64,000 bases of DNA from JAAYUH01 sp964640995 (GTDB lineage Bacteria > Caldisericota > Caldisericia > B22-G15). Below, piece by piece: positions 15,698 to 24,725 of this stretch. The notes under the pieces were generated by a model. The model had not been told where the DNA came from, did no database searches, and saw only the letters and a list, made by a program, of their open reading frames with translations. The translations under genes and the position numbers were made by a program. Positions within the stretch are counted from its first letter, which is position 1, and each line of letters opens with the position of its first letter. The stretch is from contig CAZXJJ010000003.1 of NCBI GenBank assembly GCA_964640995.1, forward strand, positions 62,001 through 126,000, written 5' to 3'.

Positions 15698-18175
15698 ATG
15701 GCAAATTTTTTAAAAAAGATATTTTCAGGAGAAGAGAGAGAACTAAAAAGATTATCGAATTTTGTTGGAAAAATAAATTCTCTTGAGAGTGATATTAGTA
15801 AACTAACAAATGATGATTTAAAAAATAAAACAAATGAATTTATTAAAAGAATTGAAAATGGTGAAAAACTTGAAGATATATTATGTAAAGCATTTGCAGT
15901 TGTAAGAGAAGTTTCGAAAAGAACAATTGGCTTGAGACACTTTGATGTTCAACTCATGGGTGGAGTTGTTCTTCATGAAGGAAAAATTGCCGAAATGAAA
16001 ACAGGTGAAGGTAAAACTCTTGTTGCAACACTTCCAATTTACCTTAACTCCCTTTTAGGAAGAGGAGTTCATCTTGTAACTGTTAATGATTATCTTGCAA
16101 AAAGAGATTCTTTATGGATGGGTCCAATATACAAATTTTTAGGAAGAAGTGTTGGAGTAATTCAACATGAAGCATCTTTTCTTGTTGAGTGGGACGATCC
16201 CCAAAAATTTACTGTTAAACTTGTTCCATGTTCAAGAAGAGATGCTTATCTTGCAGATATAACCTATGGAACAAACAATGAATTTGGTTTTGACTATTTA
16301 AGAGACAACATGGCTATATCATTAGAGCAGGTTGTTCAAAGAGAACTTTTTTATGCAATTGTTGATGAGGTTGATTCAATTTTAATAGATGAAGCAAGAA
16401 CACCATTAATAATTTCAGGTCCAAGCGAAAAAAGCACTCAAGTTTATTACAAAGCAGCACAAATTGCCAAACAATTAAAAATAGATGAAGATTATAAATC
16501 AGATGAAAAAGAAAAAAATGTAACTTTAACAGAATCTGGTGTTAAAAAGGTTGAGAAATTTTTTGGAGTTGAAAATCTTTATGCAAGCGAAAATGTTGAA
16601 CTTGTAAGCCATGTTATTCAGGCATTAAGAGCACTTGTTCATTTTAAAAAAGATGTAGACTACATTGTTAAAGATGGTGAAGTAATTATTGTTGATGAAT
16701 TTACAGGAAGACTCATGTTTGGAAGAAGATACTCTGATGGACTTCATCAAGCAATTGAAGCAAAAGAGGGCTTAAAAGTAAAAGAAGAAAGTCAGACACT
16801 TGCGACAATAACTTTTCAAAATTATTTCAGAATGTATAAGAAACTTGCGGGAATGACTGGAACCGCCAAAACAGAAGAAGATGAGTTTATTGAAATTTAT
16901 GGTCTTCCTGTTGTTGTAATTCCAACAAATAAACCAATGATAAGAATAGATTATCCAGATGTTGTTTATAGAACAGAAAAAATAAAATTTAAAAAAATAG
17001 TTGAAGAAATAAAAGAGTGGTATAAGATAGGAAGACCTGTTCTTGTCGGAACCAGGTCAATTGAAAAATCAGAAATTCTCTCCTCAATGTTAAAAAGAGA
17101 AGGAATCCCACATCAAGTTTTAAATGCAAAATATCATGAAAAAGAGGCAGAAATAATTAAGCATGCTGGCGAAAAAGGAATGGTAACAATTGCAACAAAT
17201 ATGGCTGGTAGAGGAGTAGATATTGTTTTGGGAGAAGGAGTGAAAGAATTTGGTGGATTACACATAATTGGAACAGAAAGACATGAATCAAGAAGAATAG
17301 ATAATCAGTTAAGGGGAAGAGCAGGAAGACAAGGAGACCCAGGAAGTTCAAGATTTTATCTTTCTCTTGAAGATGAAATTTTAAGAATTTTCGGTGGTGA
17401 CATGATAAAAAAACTAATGGACTTCTTTAAGATGGATGATACTCCTCTTGAACATCCACTTCTCTCAAAAACAATTGAAAATGCTCAAAAAAGAGTTGAA
17501 GCATATCACTTTGAAATAAGAAAACATCTCCTTGAATATGATAATGTTTTAAATAAGCAAAGAGAGATAATTTATAAAGAGAGAAGAAGAATTTTAGAAA
17601 AAGCAGATTTAAGAGAAGATGTTTTTAAATTTTTAGATGAAATTATAAATGAAATTTGTGATATATGCCTTTCTAAAACTCTTGAAGAAAAAGATTATGA
17701 AGGACTATCAAAAGCATTTTTAGATTTAACTCAAATACTTATTCCTCCTCAAGAACTTGCAAAAGCAAAAGAGAGTGAAATAAAAAAAATTTTATATGAA
17801 ATAGCACAAAAAAGGTATATTGAAAAAGAGGTAAGATTAAGAGAACTTTCAAAAAGTGTCGAAGAGATTAAAAACTCTTTTGGAGAAGATCCATTAAGAG
17901 AAATTGAAAGATACCTTCTTTTAAGAATTATTGATAATAAATGGAAAGACCACCTTTATAATATGGACCACCTCAAAGAGGGAATCGGACTCAGGGCATA
18001 TGGTCAACAAGAACCTCTTATTGCATACCAACTTGAAGGTTTTGAACTTTTCCAATCTATGATGAATTCAATTAGAGAAGATTGGATTAAATTTTTATTT
18101 AGAGTGGAGATAACAGTTGAACGAAAAAAGAATAGAGAGGAAAGAAGAAGAGAACTTAAAAAAACTAAAAATTGA
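15698..18175 (+). CDS. secA: Preprotein translocase ATPase SecA
   Basis: An 825-residue SecA that drives proteins through SecYEG. Visible are Walker A in MKTGEGKTLVATL, the DEAD-box equivalent VDEVDSILIDEARTPL, GTNNEFGFDYLRDNM, the second nucleotide-binding domain with TNMAGRGVDIVLG and RGRAGRQGDPGSSRF, and the helical scaffold ending VEYDNVLNKQRE-type sequence (LLEYDNVLNKQREIIY). The C-terminal Cys-rich zinc-binding tail found in many SecA proteins is absent; the protein ends in a basic run. The last 59 bases overlap prfB if its TTG start is used. Confidence 0.97.
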   Translation: MANFLKKIFSGEERELKRLSNFVGKINSLESDISKLTNDDLKNKTNEFIKRIENGEKLEDILCKAFAVVREVSKRTIGLRHFDVQLMGGVVLHEGKIAEMKTGEGKTLVATLPIYLNSLLGRGVHLVTVNDYLAKRDSLWMGPIYKFLGRSVGVIQHEASFLVEWDDPQKFTVKLVPCSRRDAYLADITYGTNNEFGFDYLRDNMAISLEQVVQRELFYAIVDEVDSILIDEARTPLIISGPSEKSTQVYYKAAQIAKQLKIDEDYKSDEKEKNVTLTESGVKKVEKFFGVENLYASENVELVSHVIQALRALVHFKKDVDYIVKDGEVIIVDEFTGRLMFGRRYSDGLHQAIEAKEGLKVKEESQTLATITFQNYFRMYKKLAGMTGTAKTEEDEFIEIYGLPVVVIPTNKPMIRIDYPDVVYRTEKIKFKKIVEEIKEWYKIGRPVLVGTRSIEKSEILSSMLKREGIPHQVLNAKYHEKEAEIIKHAGEKGMVTIATNMAGRGVDIVLGEGVKEFGGLHIIGTERHESRRIDNQLRGRAGRQGDPGSSRFYLSLEDEILRIFGGDMIKKLMDFFKMDDTPLEHPLLSKTIENAQKRVEAYHFEIRKHLLEYDNVLNKQREIIYKERRRILEKADLREDVFKFLDEIINEICDICLSKTLEEKDYEGLSKAFLDLTQILIPPQELAKAKESEIKKILYEIAQKRYIEKEVRLRELSKSVEEIKNSFGEDPLREIERYLLLRIIDNKWKDHLYNMDHLKEGIGLRAYGQQEPLIAYQLEGFELFQSMMNSIREDWIKFLFRVEITVERKKNREERRRELKKTKN

Positions 18176-19256
18176 GTTTGAAAACCTCTCTCTTAATGAG
18201 GAACTTCAAAAGTTAAATTCAAAAATAAAGGAACTGGAAGAAAAAACATTTAAAATAACAGATTGGGGAAGTGAAGAGGCAAAAAGAGTTTTATCTTCTC
18301 TTGAAAGATTAAAGGAAGAAAAAGAGAGAGGAGAGACAATTATTTCTTTATTAAAAGAGAGCGAAATTATTCTTGAACTTCTTGAAAAAGAAGAAGATGA
18401 AAGTTTAAGAGAAGAATTAAGAGAAAACATAAAGAAACTTAATGAAAATTTAGAAGAGTATAAAAAAGCTTATTTTCTTTCAGGTGAGTATGATGATAAA
18501 AATGCAATACTTTCTCTTTCTTCCGGAGCAGGTGGAGTTGATGCAATGGATTGGACTCAAATTTTATTTGAAATGTATTTAAGGTGGTGTGATAAAAAGG
18601 GTTTTAAAACTGAAGTAGTTGACATCTCTTATGGAGAAGAAGCAGGTATTAAAAGTGCAACAATTTTAATTAAAGGTAAATATGCTTATGGACTCCTTAA
18701 AGGAGAGATTGGAGTGCATAGATTAGTAAGAATTTCTCCTTTTGATGCAAATAGAAGAAGACATACTTCATTTGCTTTGGTTGAAGTGATCCCAGAAATT
18801 GAGGATGAAGAGTTAAAAATAGATGAAGATGAATTAAGAATAGATGTGTTTAGAGCAAGTGGTCATGGTGGTCAATATGTAAATAAAACAGATTCTGCTG
18901 TTAGAATAGTTCACCTCCCAACAGGAATAACAGTTACATGTCAAAATGAAAGGTCTCAGTTGAAAAACAAAGAAACTGCAATGAAAATTCTTATGGCAAA
19001 ACTCATAGAACTAAAAAGAAGAGAAAAAGAAAAGAAATTATATGAACTTAAAGGTGGCTTTGTTTCTGCTTCATGGGGTTATGAAGTAAGAAGTTATGTT
19101 TTTCATCCTTACACTCTTGTAAAAGACCATAGAACTCAATTAGAAATTTATAATTTTGAAGATGTAATTTCAGGAAATATTGATGATTTTATATGGAGTT
19201 ATTTAAAATATATTAAAGATGAAAAAGACAAAAGTTCCGATAAAGAAACTAATTAA
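18117..19256 (+). CDS. prfB: Peptide chain release factor 2
   Basis: RF2 of up to 379 residues, ending translation at UGA and UAA. The specificity loop SPF is seen in VRISPFDANRRR and the catalytic GGQ in ASGHGGQYVNKTDSA. The start chosen is a TTG with GGAG 7 bases upstream, lying 59 bases inside secA; no ATG or GTG exists in a suitable place. The usual programmed +1 frameshift of RF2 genes (CTT TGA after an SD-like element) is not present, although the two frames are arranged so that a +1 shift from the secA frame would enter prfB. Translation is therefore probably coupled to secA. Confidence 0.95.
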   Translation: MNEKRIERKEEENLKKLKIEFENLSLNEELQKLNSKIKELEEKTFKITDWGSEEAKRVLSSLERLKEEKERGETIISLLKESEIILELLEKEEDESLREELRENIKKLNENLEEYKKAYFLSGEYDDKNAILSLSSGAGGVDAMDWTQILFEMYLRWCDKKGFKTEVVDISYGEEAGIKSATILIKGKYAYGLLKGEIGVHRLVRISPFDANRRRHTSFALVEVIPEIEDEELKIDEDELRIDVFRASGHGGQYVNKTDSAVRIVHLPTGITVTCQNERSQLKNKETAMKILMAKLIELKRREKEKKLYELKGGFVSASWGYEVRSYVFHPYTLVKDHRTQLEIYNFEDVISGNIDDFIWSYLKYIKDEKDKSSDKETN

Positions 19257-20091
19257 AAGATTAATAGGAATAACTTTTGGATCTATAATTCAAGCGCTTG
19301 GAATTGTTTTATTTTTATCACCAAACAAAATTGCTCCAGGTGGTTTTTCAGGTCTATCTATTATAATATTTCACTTAACTGGATTTCCTGTAGGACTTAT
19401 GTATTTTATCTTAAACCTGCCACTTTTTATAATTGCAGGAAAAAAGTGGGGTTTTAATTTTATAGGATTAACTCTTTTTGGTGTAATTACCTCTTCATTT
19501 TTTATAGATTTCTTTTCAATTTATTTTTCATCTTTAACTTCAAATCCTCTCCTTGCTGCAATTTATGGAGGTGTGCTCGTCGGTGTTGGAGTTGGAATAG
19601 TTTTTAAAAATTGGGGAAGTACAGGCGGAACAGACCTTTTGGGTCAAATTATATATAGTTTTACAGGACTTTCTTTTGGAACATCAATGTTTATTCTCGA
19701 TACAACAATTGTTTTAATTGCAGGAATTGTTTTTAAAGCACTCGAGTATTCTCTTTATGGTATGCTTTCACTTTTCATCTCTTCAAAAGTTGTAGATGCA
19801 GTTCAAGAAGGTTTTTTGTCTGCAAAAACAGTTTTTTTAATTTCGGATTCAGTTGACAAAATTAAATTAAGAATTATGGATGAACTTGAAAGAGGTGTAA
19901 CAGAGGTTACTGTAACTGGAGCATATACTGGAGTTGAGAAAAAAGCACTAATTTGTGTAATTCATCAGAGAGAAATATCAAAATTAAAAGAGATCATTCA
20001 TGAGGAAGACCCCAAAGCATTTGTTGTTATAGGTGATGCAAGGGAAGTAATTGGAGAAGGATTTATTCCAATTGAGGAGGCGAAAAGGTGA
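19219..20091 (+). CDS. YitT family membrane protein (DUF161 + DUF2179)
   Basis: A 290-residue protein with five or six hydrophobic helices (residues about 10-175) containing the family glycine motifs PNKIAPGGFSGLSIII and WGSTGGTDLLG, then a cytoplasmic DUF2179 ferredoxin-like domain (RGVTEVTVTGAYTGVEKKAL, then FVVIGDAREVIGEGF). The family is widespread but its transport or regulatory function is not established. It begins 38 bases inside prfB and overlaps the following phosphatase gene by 4 bases. Confidence 0.9.
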   Translation: MKKTKVPIKKLIKRLIGITFGSIIQALGIVLFLSPNKIAPGGFSGLSIIIFHLTGFPVGLMYFILNLPLFIIAGKKWGFNFIGLTLFGVITSSFFIDFFSIYFSSLTSNPLLAAIYGGVLVGVGVGIVFKNWGSTGGTDLLGQIIYSFTGLSFGTSMFILDTTIVLIAGIVFKALEYSLYGMLSLFISSKVVDAVQEGFLSAKTVFLISDSVDKIKLRIMDELERGVTEVTVTGAYTGVEKKALICVIHQREISKLKEIIHEEDPKAFVVIGDAREVIGEGFIPIEEAKR

Positions 20092-20804
20092 AAATTGAAG
20101 TTGATACTCATACTCATACAATTTTAACAGGACATGCTTTTTCTACTTTGCTTGAAAATGTGACTCAGGCAAAAAAATTAGGACTTAAAGGAATTTGTAT
20201 AACAGATCATGGACCATTAAGACCAGACAGTCCAAGTATTGAATATTTTAAAATGCTTGCATCAAGGTATTTACCAGAATATATTGAAGGTGTAAAAATT
20301 TTTACAGGTGTTGAATTAAATGTAATTTCTGATGAAGGAGATGTGGATCTTCCTGAATCAATAATAAAAAATTTAGATTTCAATATTATTGCATTTCATA
20401 ATCAAACTCCATATTCATCAAATTCAATTACAAAAAACACAAAAAGTATGATTAAAGCGCTTGAAAGAAAATATATAAAAGGAGTTGCTCATCCAGGAGA
20501 CCCATATTTTCCATATCCTATAAAACTTGAAGAAGTTGTAAAAGAGGCATCAAATCTTGGTAAATTTTTAGAGTTAAACAACAATGTTTTGAAAAGAGGA
20601 GAAGCTTGGATTAATTATTACAAAGAGATGTTATATCTTTGTGAAAAATATAATGTTAAAGTTTTTATATCATCAGATGCGCATTTTTCTTATTATGTTG
20701 GTGATTTTTCTATAGCACTTGAGTTAATAAGGGAGTTTAATGTAAAAGTAATTAATGAAAAACAAGAGGAGTTCGAAAAGTTTTTGAAAGATACTTTGAA
20801 ATAA
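20088..20804 (+). CDS. PHP-domain phosphatase (YcdX-like)
   Basis: A 238-residue PHP-fold metal-dependent phosphoesterase. Metal ligands are visible in VDTHTHT, ITDHG, GVELNV, AFHNQT, GVAHPGD and SSDAHFSY, the YcdX pattern of a trinuclear site. Such enzymes hydrolyse phosphate esters; the substrate is unknown. The start is GTG, overlapping the upstream stop by 4 bases. Its TAA is immediately followed, in the -1 frame, by sequence encoding a membrane anchor for the next protein. Confidence 0.9.
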   Translation: MKIEVDTHTHTILTGHAFSTLLENVTQAKKLGLKGICITDHGPLRPDSPSIEYFKMLASRYLPEYIEGVKIFTGVELNVISDEGDVDLPESIIKNLDFNIIAFHNQTPYSSNSITKNTKSMIKALERKYIKGVAHPGDPYFPYPIKLEEVVKEASNLGKFLELNNNVLKRGEAWINYYKEMLYLCEKYNVKVFISSDAHFSYYVGDFSIALELIREFNVKVINEKQEEFEKFLKDTLK

Positions 20805-20902
20805 AAAGACACATAAAAAAATATTACAAAAGATATATAGTTCTTATAATAATTTTATTTTTTATTTGGCTTATTTATTATAACTATATCTATTTTTTAA
20901 CA
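20801..20902 (+). other. In-frame membrane-anchor coding segment without a normal start codon
   Basis: The frame of the transglutaminase gene is open back to 20759 and, from 20801, encodes a basic stretch (IKRHIKKYYKRY) followed by about 20 hydrophobic residues, a typical signal-anchor. No ATG, GTG or TTG precedes it. The best candidate is the ATA at 20801, overlapping the phosphatase stop (ATAA); a -1 frameshift from the phosphatase or a sequence error are alternatives. Confidence 0.55.
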
Positions 20903-22228
20903 TTGATAAGCAATCCACAAGAACTTCCATTTCCAATAGTTCACTATTATAAAACAAATAATGAATTTGAGATAATAGATAAACTTTATTTTGAAAGAGA
21001 TTATAGTTTTAGTTTAAAAATAAAAATTGAAAATCCTTTAAATGCGAATGTTGAAATAATCGAATGGGCTCTTGGCGAAAGAGAGAGACAAAACAATAAC
21101 TTCAACTGGATTAAACCAATTTATGAAAATGGTTTTTATCATCTTGATGGAATTCTTCCAAAAAGAGAGATTTTTTTGAAACTAAAAATAAAAACAAACT
21201 CCCTTGAGGGTGTTTATAATGGAAAAATTTCTTTCAATCACTATTTTAGACCTTATGAATTAAAAATAGTTATAGGAACAGTTAATAATTTTAAATTTGA
21301 TTTCAAAAAAGAATTAATACCCTATATTGTTGGATACAATTTTGAATATGGTATAACAACACCTCTCCTTGAAAAAGAAGGAGGAATTCATCCATTCAAT
21401 GAAAAAATAAAATTCTATGCAGAAAAATTTAAAAAAGAGAAAGAATTTGAAACTTCAAAAGAACTTTTAAATTTTGTAATGAAAATTTTTGCTTCAGGAA
21501 TAAATGTAACTTTTACAGGAGATTATCCAGATTATTATTATATTGAAAAATTTGAAAAAGAGGGTTCAATTTATGGAGTTTGTTCAGAAAGGTCTATTGT
21601 TCTTCTCTCTCTTTTAAGAAGTTTAGGAATTCCATCTCGACTTGTTTTTGCATCTGGTTTTCCAGTTGACCATGTATTTGTCGAATCATTTATAAATGGA
21701 AAATGGATTAATTTAGACCCAACATATGGTTTTATTGACAAAAATGATGGCTATTATGATAAAGAAGTAAGAAATTTAACAACACTACAATCATTTTTTG
21801 CTGGAGTTAGAGGTGATTTTAAAAAAAATAGAAACAATTTTATAGGAATTTATCCATATGAAGAGATTGTAAATAATGGTTATTTAAAGGAAAATATTGT
21901 AATTACAGGTATTGGTGGAATTAAAATTGATAGTTTTTACTTTTTAAAAATAAAAACTAGGTGGTCTTTATTTGAATTTAAAGATAAATCACTATCAATT
22001 TTTATATTTGATGGATTAAATAATAAAAGGATTGGAGAAATATTTGTATCAAATCTATTTTTTAATTTTGGTGAGGGTTCTGTTTTAATTAAACTTGATA
22101 CTAAAAAATTTTCTGAGAAAAATAATAAAAAATTTTTTAAATTGAAAGTTTATTTAAAGAAAAACAATATTTTAATAGATCTATATGAACCTGGTGAAGG
22201 ACTTTTACTTGAAAACTTTTCTATTTAG
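20903..22228 (+). CDS. Transglutaminase-like cysteine protease-fold protein, probably membrane anchored
   Basis: A protein of at least 441 residues, listed from its first canonical start (TTG). The transglutaminase-core triad is recognisable: Cys at about residue 227 in YGVCSERSIVLL, His in PVDHVFVE and Asp in NLDPTYG. Flanking regions are beta-rich, with an N-terminal Ig-like part and a C-terminal domain of unknown type. Bacterial members act as peptidases or cross-linkers outside the cytoplasm. The true start is probably upstream because an in-frame membrane anchor is encoded there. It ends 4 bases from the convergent livF. Confidence 0.8.
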   Translation: MISNPQELPFPIVHYYKTNNEFEIIDKLYFERDYSFSLKIKIENPLNANVEIIEWALGERERQNNNFNWIKPIYENGFYHLDGILPKREIFLKLKIKTNSLEGVYNGKISFNHYFRPYELKIVIGTVNNFKFDFKKELIPYIVGYNFEYGITTPLLEKEGGIHPFNEKIKFYAEKFKKEKEFETSKELLNFVMKIFASGINVTFTGDYPDYYYIEKFEKEGSIYGVCSERSIVLLSLLRSLGIPSRLVFASGFPVDHVFVESFINGKWINLDPTYGFIDKNDGYYDKEVRNLTTLQSFFAGVRGDFKKNRNNFIGIYPYEEIVNNGYLKENIVITGIGGIKIDSFYFLKIKTRWSLFEFKDKSLSIFIFDGLNNKRIGEIFVSNLFFNFGEGSVLIKLDTKKFSEKNNKKFFKLKVYLKKNNILIDLYEPGEGLLLENFSI

Positions 22229-22232
22229 AACC

Positions 22233-22937
22233 TTATCCTCCCAGATATGCTTCTTTTACTCTCGGGTCATTTAATAGTTCTTTAGCATCACCTTCAAGTG
22301 CAATTGTTCCAACTTCAAGAACATAAGCATAATTTGCAAGGTTAAGTGCTTTTCTTGCATTTTGCTCAACAAGAAGAATTGTAGTTCCTTGTTTATTGAT
22401 TTTTTCAAGAATATCAAAAATTTCATCAACAAGAATTGGGGCAAGGCCCATTGATGGTTCATCTAGAAGCATAATATCTCCACCTGTAGTTAGTGCTCTT
22501 GCAACAGAAAGCATTTGCTGTTCTCCACCCGATAAAGTCCCTGCAAGTTGTTTTCTTCTCTCTTTTAATCTTGGGAAAATTTCAAAAACCATTTCAAATC
22601 TTTCATTTCTAATTTTTTTATCTTTAACTGTCCATGCAGCAAGTTCAAGATTTTCCATAACAGTCAAGGTCCCAAAAACTCTTCTTCCTTCTGGAACATG
22701 TGAAATTCCAAGTTCAACAATTTTGTGAGCATCAAGATTGGTTATATCGTGACCTTTAAAATAAATTTTTCCACCAGATGGCTTTATTAGTCCACTAATT
22801 GTTCTCAAAGATGTTGATTTCCCTGCACCATTCGCACCAATCAAAGTTACAATTTCACCTGGTTTAACTTTAAATGAAATTCCTTTTAGGGCTTTTATTG
22901 CTCCATAGTTTACCTCAAGATTTACAACTTCAAGCAT
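22233..22937 (-). CDS. livF: Branched-chain amino-acid ABC transporter ATP-binding protein LivF
   Basis: ATPase of 234 residues with Walker A GANGAGKST, signature LSGGEQQML and Walker B DIMLLDEPSMGLAP, the LivF subtype. The start is placed at the ATG preceded by GGAGG that overlaps the livG stop by 8 bases (ATGCTTGA); a longer frame upstream lacks support. It powers the LivHM permease together with LivG. Last gene of livJHMGF. Confidence 0.95.
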   Translation of the reverse strand: MLEVVNLEVNYGAIKALKGISFKVKPGEIVTLIGANGAGKSTSLRTISGLIKPSGGKIYFKGHDITNLDAHKIVELGISHVPEGRRVFGTLTVMENLELAAWTVKDKKIRNERFEMVFEIFPRLKERRKQLAGTLSGGEQQMLSVARALTTGGDIMLLDEPSMGLAPILVDEIFDILEKINKQGTTILLVEQNARKALNLANYAYVLEVGTIALEGDAKELLNDPRVKEAYLGG

Positions 22938-23712
22938 TGTATTTTCCTCCTTCACTTCCAAGATAGGCTTCAATTACTCTTTTGTCATTTTTAATCTCAT
23001 CTGGTGTTCCTTCAGCAATTGTTTCTCCAAAATCCATAACCTTAATTCTCTCACAAATTCCCATAACAACCCTCATCTGATGTTCAACAAGAAAAATTGT
23101 TACTTTAAATGTGTCTCTTATTGAATGAATCAATTCCATAAGATTTCCAACCTCTTTTGGATTCATTCCTGCTGCTGGTTCATCTAAAAGAAGTAGTTTA
23201 GGTTTTGTCGCAAGTGCTCTTGCAATTTCTAGTTTTCTCAACTCTCCATAAGGCAAATGTTTTGCGAGGTCATTTGCTCTATGTTTCAACCCAAAAATTT
23301 CAAGAAGATCAATTGCTTCTTCTTTTATTCTTTTTTCTTCTTCAAAATATCTTTTTGTTCTTAATATTGCATCAAAAATTGAGTAGTTTGTTCTAAAATG
23401 TCGTGCAACTCTTATATTATCAAGAACAGAAAGTTCATTGAAAATTCTTAAATTTTGAAATGTTCTTGCAATTCCTTTTTCTATTATTAAATGTGATTTT
23501 AAACCAGTTATATCTTGATTTTCAAAAATTATTCTTCCCTCAGTTGGAGTGTAAACACCAGTTATTAAATTAAATATAGTTGTTTTTCCAGCACCATTCG
23601 GACCAATTAAACCCCACAAGGCTCCTTTGGGTAAATCTATATTAAAATTACAAACTGCTCTTAATCCAACAAAATAGTGAGTCACATTTTTAAGTGAAAG
23701 AATTGTGTCCAT
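22930..23712 (-). CDS. livG: Branched-chain amino-acid ABC transporter ATP-binding protein LivG
   Basis: ATPase of 260 residues with Walker A GPNGAGKTT, the LivG-type long insert before the signature, LPYGELRKLEIARAL in place of a strict LSGGQ, and Walker B LLLLDEPAAGMNP. The start chosen (MDTILSLKN) has AGGAGG about 8 bases upstream and sits 2 bases from the livM stop. Works as heterodimer with LivF. Confidence 0.95.
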   Translation of the reverse strand: MDTILSLKNVTHYFVGLRAVCNFNIDLPKGALWGLIGPNGAGKTTIFNLITGVYTPTEGRIIFENQDITGLKSHLIIEKGIARTFQNLRIFNELSVLDNIRVARHFRTNYSIFDAILRTKRYFEEEKRIKEEAIDLLEIFGLKHRANDLAKHLPYGELRKLEIARALATKPKLLLLDEPAAGMNPKEVGNLMELIHSIRDTFKVTIFLVEHQMRVVMGICERIKVMDFGETIAEGTPDEIKNDKRVIEAYLGSEGGKYNA

Positions 23713-23713
23713 T

Positions 23714-24715
23714 TTATCTTTCCTCCTCTTCTGGAACAAGAATCTTAAGTTCCCTTTTTCCCATAAGACCTTCAGTTCTAAATAGCATAATTAAAATTAA
23801 AAGTAAAGCGTAGATAACCATTCTCCATTCAATTCCAATTGAAATTGTTGGTGTCATATCATCAAGTGTTCTTAAAACAAGTCTCAAACCTTCTGACATG
23901 AAAGTTAATCCGAATGCTGCAATAATTGAACCTGAAATACTTCCCATTCCCCCAGCATAAACCATTACAAGAACTAAAACTGTTCCTAAAAATCCATATT
24001 GTGTAGGGTGTGCAATTTGAAGAAGGTGACACAATAGTGAACCAGCAATGCCTGCAAAAAATGAAGCAACTGTAAAAATCATCACTTTATATTTTGTTGT
24101 ATTTACTCCAACAAGTTCTGATGCAATAGGATCTTCTCTAATTGATTTGAATGCTCTACCATGAGTTGAATAAACAATATTTCTCATTATGATAACTGAA
24201 ATTAAAGTAATAACAAAAATAATTGAGAAGTTTGAAAATTTTGGAATTCCAAGAAGACCTCTAGGTCCTCCAACATAATCAATATTATTAATTATTGTTC
24301 TAATTATTTCACCAAATCCAAGAGTAACAATTGCAAGATAATCTCCTCTTAATCTTAAAGTTGGAAGACCAATAAGATAGCCTATTCCCATTGCACAAAT
24401 TCCACCAATTATCATAGCAATAATAAAAAGAAAATAACTTTGTAAATTAACTGGTTTTATTTTCCAAATAAGGGTTGTTAAAATTCCTGAAATATATGCA
24501 CCAACAGCTGCAAAACCCATATGCCCTATTGAAAATTGACCTGTAAATCCATTAATTAAGTTTAAACTAACAGTTAAAATAACATAAATAAGGGAAACAT
24601 TTATTATATGAAGAATATAATCATTTATCAAAATTCCAAATCTATGTGTCAAAAATACAAATAGATAAAAAATTAAAGCATAAAAAATCAATTGAATATT
24701 CCTTGATAATTTCAT
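23714..24715 (-). CDS. livM: Branched-chain amino-acid ABC permease LivM
   Basis: Permease of 333 residues with eight to ten hydrophobic segments. Family motifs include LNLINGFTGQFSIGHMGF near the N-terminus, PTLRLRGDYLAIVTLGFGEI and the EAA-like loop GRAFKSIREDPIASELVGVN. It forms the membrane channel with LivH. It follows livH by about 10 bases in the same unit. Confidence 0.95.
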   Translation of the reverse strand: MKLSRNIQLIFYALIFYLFVFLTHRFGILINDYILHIINVSLIYVILTVSLNLINGFTGQFSIGHMGFAAVGAYISGILTTLIWKIKPVNLQSYFLFIIAMIIGGICAMGIGYLIGLPTLRLRGDYLAIVTLGFGEIIRTIINNIDYVGGPRGLLGIPKFSNFSIIFVITLISVIIMRNIVYSTHGRAFKSIREDPIASELVGVNTTKYKVMIFTVASFFAGIAGSLLCHLLQIAHPTQYGFLGTVLVLVMVYAGGMGSISGSIIAAFGLTFMSEGLRLVLRTLDDMTPTISIGIEWRMVIYALLLILIMLFRTEGLMGKRELKILVPEEEER

Positions 24716-24725
24716 CTACACCCTC

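Noticed and set aside
18150..18200. Possible RF2 programmed frameshift at the secA stop (TGAGTTTGA)
   Set aside because: The slippery codon CTT and an upstream SD-like spacer are missing, and two in-frame UGA codons occur; a TTG start with a good ribosome-binding site explains the gene better.
22938..22973. Upstream extension of livF
   Set aside because: The ATG at 22937 has GGAGG upstream and overlaps the livG stop in the usual coupled way; the extra 12 residues lack family similarity.
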